NCBI RefSeq assembly: GCF_020497125.1
Contig: NC_059080.1
Span: forward strand, 47,805,563-47,869,562
DNA length: 64,000 bases
Source of the DNA: Mauremys mutica
Lineage: Eukaryota > Chordata > Testudines > Geoemydidae
Direction of reading: 5' to 3'
Shown here: positions 57,056 through 64,000 of the stretch, piece by piece
Numbering within the stretch: position 1 is the stretch's first letter
Layout of the letters: every line of letters starts with the position of its first letter
Notes under the pieces: model-generated
Told to the model about the DNA's origin: nothing
Databases searched by the model: none
Seen by the model: the letters and a program-made list of their open reading frames with translations, nothing else
Made by a program: the position numbers and the translations under genes

Positions 57056-58030
57056 TCAGGGGCGGCTCCAGGCCCCAGCACGCCAAGTGCATGCTTGGGG
57101 TGGCATGCCGCGGGGGGGCGCTCTGCCGGTCGCCGGGAGGGCGGCAGGCAGCTCCGGTGGACCTCCCGCAGGCATGCCTGTGGAGGGTCCGCTGGTCCTG
57201 CAGCTTCGGTGGAGCATCCGCAGTCATTGCTCCAGGGTGGTAGACTAGCCATTTGTGAATGGGTAACTGGAAACTGACGCAATTTAATCCTTGCTTCTGC
57301 AGGTAGAGTAACAGCTACTCAGAACCACCATTTTATAGGGGAATGGGTGAAAAGGAGAGCATGAGAAGAAGACTGCAGTTTTCAAACTGTTTCTCAACAT
57401 CAGAAGCTACTTCATGATTTTTATCCAGTTTTCATGGGCGGCGAGTTCTATAGGCCCGTGGTATCTGGGAACCAGGAATACTCCTGGCTCAGGGCCCAGC
57501 TCCAGCAACGTTTGAGGCCAGGTCTCTCCTTCAGCCCTGACTTCTGTCCCCAGGTGCTTTCCCTCCACGCATCCCTGAGATGATTTAAAATGGGCCAGGG
57601 CCCCCTCCACCACCAGCAGCACAGCAGAGCGGAGCAGCTTCCTCTCTGCTCATTCCATGTGGCTGCCAGCCCCTCCCTGCAGCCCCTGGGCAGGGTGGGT
57701 CTGTGTCCCGCCCCAAGCGCTCCTGCGGCCAATAGGAAGCTGTGGGGGCAGTGCCTGTGGGGGCAGCATGCAGAGGCCCCCCAGCCTGCCCTGCCTAGGA
57801 GCCCCACCTAAGCACCACACTCCCCACCCCCTCCCAGAGCCTGAACCCCCACCCCCAGCCCAGAGCCTGCACCCCTCACCCCCTTACACCCCCACACCAT
57901 CACAGAGCCTGCACCCCAACCTTCTCCCCTGACCCAAACTCCTTCCCAGAGCGTTAGGCAGGTGGGGGCAGAGTTTGGGGGGTGGGGGGGGCGGGCTCTG
58001 GGTGCCACCAAAATTTCTACAAACCTGCCA
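57056..58030. repeat. GC-rich hAT-related composite repeat before ILKAP
   Basis: Starts caggggcggctccaggcccc (a left end like that at 42197) and continues with a C-rich imperfect tandem region (cccagagcctgcacccc, 57820-57950) like the interior of 16125-16913. The right end is not found. ORFs here are compositional. Confidence 0.5.
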
Positions 58031-58237
58031 CCCCTGCTAGTTTTGATCTTGCCTTTGACTGCAATTACTGTTAAAAGCCTCAAGACAATTGTTCTTTCCC
58101 CTACAGATTTTGTCCATTTCTATTTGGCAGTCTCCTCCCCTCACAGCTATGTTTAACTGGCTCAAAATTACAATGATAAAAAGGCATGTTCTTGCAACTA
58201 CAGTTCCAATACCTATGGTAAAGGGTTATGCTTTGCT

Positions 58238-58364
58238 TAGTATCAGAGGGGTAGCCGTGTTAGTCTGGATCTGTAAAAAGCGACAAAGCCATGTGGCACC
58301 TTATAGACTAACAGACGTATTAGAGCATAAGCTTTCATGGGCGAATACCCACTTCGTTGGATGA
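58238..58364 (-). mobile_element. Penelope pLTR fragment
   Basis: On the minus strand this is a terminal repeat with the landmarks ttagtctataaggtgccaca and agactaacacggctacccct. The ribozyme-like core reads CCAACGA / stem II / GAAA, so it is degenerate. It lies about 110 bp past the ILKAP poly(A) signals. Confidence 0.7.
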
Positions 58365-58470
58365 TTTGCTTAGATTTTCATTATTAGGCAGTTGAAACTG
58401 AATGATGAATTTCTACATGAAGCCCCAACTGTAGTAGCAGGAAATGCAATCTGTCCTGTACAGAAATTCA

Positions 58471-58528
58471 TTTATTAAATATGGCAAAAAAAAATACGAA
58501 CTAAAACAATTAGAAAAAGAAGTTTATT
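58471..58528 (-). terminator. Candidate ILKAP poly(A) signals
   Basis: Two AATAAA hexamers on the minus strand (58528-58523 and 58476-58471) lie 150-210 bp past the ILKAP stop, downstream of a CA microsatellite in the 3' UTR. They imply a short 3' UTR ending near 58450-58500. This is inferred from the hexamers only. Confidence 0.5.
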
Positions 58529-58577
58529 TACAATGAAGAGCATCCAGGGAGGAGACACATACATCGCCCCCCCAAAT

Positions 58578-58615
<38 letters not shown>

Positions 58616-58618
58616 ACT
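58578..58618. repeat. TC/CA microsatellite in ILKAP 3' UTR
   Basis: A (TC)n run passes into about 16 CA units; it lies between the ILKAP stop and its candidate poly(A) signals. Confidence 0.9.
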
Positions 58619-58678
58619 TTGTTGTTGTATTTAAATCCATCACATGCAGCTCTGGACTGCATCCCTGCATGTTTTCCT

Positions 58679-58819
58679 TCAGTGCTCGATCCGGACCACC
58701 ACTACAGTGACATTATCCGCAGAACCTCGCTGCACTGCTTTGCTGGCCAGCCTGTTACAGGCTGCTTCATATCGAGCGTCAGCTGCTGATTTTCCTTCTC
58801 TTGTTTGGATATTCTTGTC
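58679..58819 (-). CDS. ILKAP: ILKAP terminal coding exon
   Basis: On the minus strand the acceptor is ccaacag. The exon encodes DKNIQTREGKSAADARYEAA, CNRLASKAVQRGSADNVTVV and VVRIEH, with TGA at 58681-58679. DNVT is the last PP2C motif and carries a metal-binding Asp. Confidence 0.95.
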   Translation of the reverse strand, partial: DKNIQTREGKSAADARYEAACNRLASKAVQRGSADNVTVVVVRIEH

Positions 58820-61683
58820 CTGTTGGAAGAGGAAGTTGACCATACTACTCACACAAACCTGTTCTGCTGAATGTAAACATTTCACACTGCTCTGCAATCA
58901 TGCGGACTACAGTTTTATGCTGCACAATCCAACGGCAACTTCACGTGGGCAACACTAAACAGCCTCCTGTTCTTCAGGATTCCGTTTCTTCCAGCTCTAG
59001 GAAAAAGCCCAGACTGCTCATACATGGAATTTAATAACATGCAAGGAAAGCTCTCTCATACTGGCTAAGGAGCAGCTCTCCTTCATACTGGGGCTGGGAG
59101 ACAATAAAATGGTGATGGTCCCATGAAGCAGAGATGGATTAAACAGAACAAATAATGGCAATAAGCAATCATTTGAGAATGAGGCAATCCTACAGTATTT
59201 TAGAATAGCTCTCATTCAATAAGCTGCCAGAGCACTGGTTCCACCTAAAAGTGTATTTCTCTTCTATGCTCTCCCTTTCCTAGCATGCTAGTATTTCACA
59301 CCTTCTGCACTGATGAAACTGCACATGCAAGTCCACCCTAGAACTGCCTTCTCCTCACCTCCAGGCAGGACAAGATGAAGTTTACAGCTTCTTCTGGTGA
59401 GAAGACCTTGAAGAGGCCATCACAGGCCAGCATAATGAACCTGAAAGAGAATCAATGCTAGGCAATATGTAGGGCTCTACCAAATTCACGGCCATGAAAA
59501 ACGCACCAGGGACTGTGAAATCTGATCTCCCTCCGTGAAATCTGGCCTTGTGTGTGCTTTTACCCTACACTACACAGATTTCACAGGGGAGACCAGTTTT
59601 TCTCAAATTGGGGGTCCTGACCCAAAAGGGAGTTGCAGGGGGGATTCTGCGATATTGCCATCCTCACTTCTGCACCGCTCTCAGAGCTGGGCAGCCAGAG
59701 AGCAGTGGCTGTTGGCCGGGCACCCAGCTCTGAAGGCAACACACACACACACACACACACACACGCAGAAGTAAGGGTGGAAATACCATACCATGCCATC
59801 CTTACTTCTGCGCTGCTGCTGGCGCTGCCTTCAGAGCTGTGCTCTCAGTCAGCAGCTGCCGCTCTCCAGGTACTCAGCTCTGAAGGCAACATTGCCGCCA
59901 GCAGCAGCACACAAATAAGGGTAGCAGTACCACAACCCCCCACCCAACTCCTTTTTAGGTCAGGACCCCTACAATTACAACACCGTGAAATTTCAGATTG
60001 TAATAGATCAAATCATGAAATTTACGATTTTTAAATCCTATGACTGTGAAATTGACCAAATACAGATAACCTTTGACAGCACTGCTATCAGCTGCTGGAA
60101 AGTAAGCTGATGCCCCCTGAGGCTATCCTCCTTACATATTCCCTACACATAAACTAGAGAACATGCCAAAAGTATAATAAAGATGCAGTAGCAGAGTTCC
60201 TATGTCAGGACATACTATGGGGCTCTACAAACAATGAATACAATGACTTGTTATGCAAAGTCACTGTGTGTTGCCCATATATAGTTATTTCTGTTCCTGC
60301 AGGAACTCACTCTTCCCTTCAAAGTTCTGTTCTTCCATCTCTCTCCCCTGTAAAGTGGCTAAAAGCAAGGGAATATAAGGGGTATCAGCAGGGTTGGTGC
60401 CCCAGTACAACCACCAGGGCATCCCACATTACAGCATCTAGTGTGTGTCTCAGAGCCCCCACAATCACCCTTAATTCAGGCATTTCCTAACTTGACTCTG
60501 ATGCCTTTGCCCAGCCAGAATTAGTCCCCATTCCCACCCTGTCTCATCAGGTATCTCCTCATTTCCCCTCCCGTCTCCTCACCAGTTTCCCAGTCAGTCC
60601 CCGCTCCTTGTTCCATTCTACTACCCATCCCTTCCATCTCAGGTCCCCTCTGCATTTAAATCAGGCACTTTCCTCCTCCATGCTGCCTGGAACTAGCAGG
60701 GGGGAGCATTGAGTACAAGAGGGTCCCTGCTCTCCATTTCAGGGCCCAGCTCTGGCCCTGGCATGACCCTCAGCGGCACAGTGAAAAATTGCAAAGGAAG
60801 TCTGCTCTAGCCCCAGAATGGAGCATGCCTAGTGCAGACAGAATCTTTGGAGATTTTAGCCGTGATGTTTTAACAAGTCTTTGTTGAGCACGTGTGAGTT
60901 ATGATTTTTCAAAGGCTTATATCATCTTGGCTGAATTTGGGCACATTTTTGTGGGGATGGCAAAAAGTACATCTCAGATGCAAAGGCCACCCCAAATAGC
61001 AAGTCACTGCTCCAGAGAATGAGCGTGCTAGCAGTTCAAGGGAAATTCTGCCAGAATTTTTAACATAAGCAAAAAATAATGTCTTTTTCTCTAGCCTCAT
61101 TCTGTTGTGTCTGAAATGTTCCAAGATAGTTCAGGCTGAGGCATGCACCCAGCATGCATCGTTTCAGTCCAAATGGTTAGAATTTGGCAAATTTACAAGC
61201 AAATGAAAACAGGGTCTTAAAAGCAAGAACTGTCAGGCAACCTTAATAATCGGAGGCATCAGCCCTGCCTATAATACTGCATTTGAATGACTGTAGATGG
61301 TAAGCTGTTTAGTGCAGGGGCTGTGTCAGTCTGTAGTTCTGTAATTGCTACACATGCTTGCACTGCTCCACACATGATGAACCCTTTCAATTAATTCTCC
61401 ATCAAAAAACAAATTTAAGAAAAGAGCCATCACAGTGATGAGAATAAGGAGTAGTTGGATGACTCTGGTGATCTGACTTGAGAAGATTCTGAATTACGAA
61501 CTGCTAAACAGAAATGGCACTGAACACACACCTTGCTTTACCCTCTGCTTGGACATGCTTTACCTGTCATTGTGCGTGAGCTGGCAGCGTTTGATATCCG
61601 GTACAGAAATGACACCACTGCGCTTGTACTGTCCATCCCCAATGGAGCGGGAAACCTCCAGCACACCCAGCACTCGTCCGTCC
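58679..61683 (-). CDS. ILKAP: ILKAP, last three coding exons (PP2C phosphatase)
   Basis: Integrin-linked-kinase-associated serine/threonine phosphatase 2C: a metal-dependent (Mn/Mg) PPM phosphatase that by established knowledge dephosphorylates within the ILK/GSK3 and RSK2 pathways. Three minus-strand exons (61683-61564, 59440-59359, 58819-58679) splice in phase to the last 113 residues and TGA, about 29% of the 392-residue human protein. PP2C motifs visible: VSRSIGDG, LACDGLFKVF (metal-binding Asp) and SADNVTVVVV. The C-terminus ends VVRIEH. The remaining exons lie beyond the right edge; none is recognised between 61684 and 64000. The gene is convergent with ERFE, as in human. No lesion is seen. 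Confidence 0.94.
59359..59440 (-). CDS. ILKAP: ILKAP exon: metal-binding ACDGLF motif
   Basis: On the minus strand the acceptor is tttcag and the donor gtgagg. The 82-bp exon encodes FIMLACDGLFKVFSPEEAVN then FILSCLE. ACDG carries the conserved metal-ligand Asp of PP2C enzymes. Confidence 0.94.
59472..60064. mobile_element. DNA-transposon-like repeat in ILKAP intron
   Basis: Left tagggctctaccaaattcac and right tgactgtgaaattgaccaaa are loosely inverted. It carries internal gtgaaatctg repeats and a CA microsatellite (59739-59764). Recalled as a common turtle interspersed repeat; no target duplication was identified. Confidence 0.5.
61564..61683 (-). CDS. ILKAP: ILKAP exon: PP2C SRSIGD motif
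   Basis: On the minus strand the acceptor is cattcag and the donor gtaaag. The 120-bp exon encodes DGRVLGVLEVSRSIGDGQYK then RSGVISVPDIKRCQLTHND; the next residue, Arg, is split across the intron. SRSIGD corresponds to the PP2C SRAFGD motif. Confidence 0.93.
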
Positions 61684-63069
61684 CTGAATGATGAAAAGGA
61701 AGCCCAGTTGGGACAAAATAATTCACAGGACACCAGCTTTCCCAATACCGGACACATCCCTTCCTCTCTCGCTGGAAGACTGACTGCACATTCTCAAGCA
61801 GATGCTTATGGCTGAAATGCAGAGGAGCTATTCCTGATGGCCTACTCTTTAGACACTATGGGTAAAACCCTGCCCCCACTTAAATTAGGAGGAGTTTTGC
61901 CATTGCCTAAAAATAGGCTGGATTTCATCCCATGTCTCCTATTTCTTAAGCCATAGCATTCAGGGTGAACAAACTCCACACAGAAACTTCAACAATGACA
62001 GAAGATAGGGAGAGATCGAAAGAAGCCATCAGTAGGATTAACCATTTTATTTTCTTTGGACTTGCCCTAAACTGAGAGGTGTTCAATGTAACAGGGCAGG
62101 AAAACATAATTCAAAAACATAAGATCTGAGCACAGTGTGTGTAACCAGGGCTTGTTTAAGTCAGCATTAATAAAACCCCAACGTTGACTTCAAAAAGGAG
62201 AGACTACACATAGGAGATATTGTTAACAGAAGACAGTGAGGATTAAGAATGGACCACAAGTGATTTGCTAATGAAAGTGAGTTTCCATCACGAACTCAGA
62301 AGAGGATTATAATTTTGAATGGAAATACCATTGTATTGGGGGAGGCAAGAGAATGGAGTGGGATCATATGTAGTGTTATACTAAGACAGAAAAAATGAAG
62401 CACCTGGACCTGGCTATTTTTCCACCAATTAAAGTGCTCGACCTTGACAATCTGTCAAATTGACTTGTCTCTAATCTTCTGTTTCAGTTAAGAGTGGGAA
62501 TGTTGTGACACATTCCCCGTAGCTGGATGCCTCTGACTTCCCTGACCCCTCAATGTTTGGGTTCTACTGTGGTTATGGCTCTGACCAATGATCTCTTCTC
62601 GATCAGAGATAACTAGAGCTATCTGCTGCCTTTGATACCACTGATTATAAGATCCTGCTAACTCACCTACAGATCAAAAGGTGTAGATGGGGCTACTTTT
62701 TGGAGGCTTCATTCTTTTGCTTTAAAAATACTGCTTTAAAAATATTAGTGCATCAGTAAGATAGTGGGGTGGACAAGTTTTCTAGTGCTATTCTGTTGCT
62801 CCTCTGTCACTGGCCACCCTTGCTACCTTCTTAAGGAACTTAAGCAGTGTTATTACTAAGCTGAGTCCTAATCAATGGATCCTAATCTAAATGGCTGTTT
62901 AGCTTTCAATTTTTTGTTAACTATTAATTGCTTCTGGTTATAAAACAGGGCTCTACTTTCCCTGCTCTCATCCTCCACCCCGATCCCTTCAGCCTGTTAA
63001 GAGGACAAGGAAAGAAAGCTAGTTTAGAGGGATGGTAAAAATGCGCTTCCAGAGAGGAAAAATGCTTAC
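61684..63069. other. ILKAP intron, unassigned
   Basis: No further ILKAP exon, repeat end or other gene is recognised between the SRSIGD exon and the DIRS-like fragment. Confidence 0.4.
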
Positions 63070-64000
63070 CTATCTTTTGTAACCGTTGTTCTTCGAGATG
63101 TTGCTCATGTCCATTCCATTCTAAATGTGCGTGTGCCCATGTGCACAGTTGTCAGACATTTTTGACTTAGTGGTATCCATAAAGCCAGCTGTGGCGCCCT
63201 CTGGAGCATTGCGCTCATGCGCCAGTATACGAGGCTCTACTGGCCCTACGCCCTCTCAGTTCCTTCTTGCCGGCAACTCCAACAGAGGGACAGGAGGGCA
63301 CGTAGTGGAATGGACAGGAGCAACACATGTTGAAGAACAACAGTTACGAAAAGTAGCTAACCATTTTTTCCCCTCTGAGTGCTTGCTCATGTCAATTCTA
63401 TTCTAGGTGACTCACAAGCTGTACCCTTGGAGGTGGGTTCGGAGTTCATGGTCGCGTGGCTTAGAACACAGCTCTACCAAAGCCACCATCATCCCAGGCC
63501 TGCTGGGTAAGTGCGAAATGGGACACGAATGTGTGGATGGACGACCAGGCAGCGGCCCTGCAGATATCTTGGATTGGCACCTGAGCCAGGAAGGCCTCCC
63601 CCGAGATTTGTGCTCCACTTGAGTGGGTGGTTATAATTGCTGGTGGGGGCACTTTCTCCTGTTCATAGCAAAAACAAATGCAGGTGGTGTACACGATGAA
63701 ATTCTCTGGGTGGACATAAGAAGGCCCTTCCATCCTGTCTGCCACCATGACGAATAGTTTCATTGACTTATGGAATGGATTAGTTCTGTGTAAACAGTTA
63801 GTGCCCTCCTGACGTCCAGAGTGTAATCCACGCTCCTCATGTGACTTATACTTACCGATTTTCTTTCCAAAACCTATGTCCTGGCTGGCATGAAACTGTT
63901 AAACTACGTTGTGCAGGAAGGCTGGGTGTGGCTGCAGCTGAACCTTGTCCTTGTGGAACACCATATAGGGCAGCTCCAAGGTACGCACCCTAATGTCAGA
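63070..64000 (-). mobile_element. DIRS-like retrotransposon fragment (tyrosine recombinase end)
   Basis: The minus strand reads, in shifting frames, MVFHKDKVQLQPHPAFLHNV (from about 63965), then NPFHKSMKLFVMVADRMEG, THSSGAQISGEAFLAQVPIQ and DICRAAAWSSIHTFVSHFAL. This matches the C-terminal YR domain pattern HSTRG...EDICRAASWSSPxTFxxFY of DIRS elements as I recall it. The catalytic HxxR reads HSSG, so Arg is lost. The 3' flank holds the widespread turtle string gtaaccgttgttcttcgaga. The copy is cut by the window edge. Confidence 0.6.

Overview
The window is vertebrate nuclear DNA, most probably from a turtle (cryptodiran). The genes are split into short exons with GT/AG splice sites. The repeats are sauropsid in type: CR1 LINEs ending in the ATTCTATG tail, tRNA-headed SINEs (one carrying a CR1-like 3' tail, as in the tortoise Cry/PolIII SINEs), Penelope-like elements with a GIY-YIG endonuclease, a DIRS-like tyrosine recombinase, old MIRs, and many hAT and Harbinger-type MITEs. 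There are no bacterial-style operons, CRISPR arrays or tRNA/rRNA genes.

Layout. (1) 1-16 kb: the 3' half of KLHL30 on the plus strand. Six exons (2518-15984) cover the end of the BACK region and the whole kelch propeller; the BTB half lies left of the window. (2) 16-32.5 kb: an intergenic block of about 16.6 kb built almost wholly from transposons. It holds two hAT elements back to back just after KLHL30, a Penelope remnant, a nearly full-length but broken CR1, a solo LTR, and two nearly identical 394-bp LTR-like segments 5.7 kb apart. (3) 32.6-53.7 kb: a complete ERFE (erythroferrone, FAM132B/CTRP15) gene on the plus strand in eight coding exons, open for 336 codons plus stop. Its introns hold CR1, hAT, pogo-like and Harbinger-like insertions and a minisatellite. 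(4) 53.7-58.4 kb: ERFE 3' flank and the convergent interval. (5) 58.5 kb to the end: the last three coding exons of ILKAP on the minus strand, followed by an upstream intron holding a DIRS-like fragment.

The order KLHL30 > ERFE > < ILKAP matches human 2q37.3, which supports all three identifications. The genes do not form one pathway. KLHL30 is a predicted cullin-3 adaptor. ERFE is the secreted erythroid hormone that lowers hepcidin by trapping BMPs. ILKAP is a PP2C phosphatase that acts on integrin-linked kinase signalling.

The most unusual content is in the mobile elements. A short Penelope-like element has inverted terminal repeats with recognisable hammerhead-ribozyme cores, each copy decayed at a different core position. 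There is also a perfect 85-bp direct repeat inside a KLHL30 intron, several MITEs with intact 8-bp target duplications, and a nested hairpin MITE in ERFE intron 6. I found no convincing new protein-coding system. One short orphan terminal-exon candidate (27838-27907) remains unexplained.
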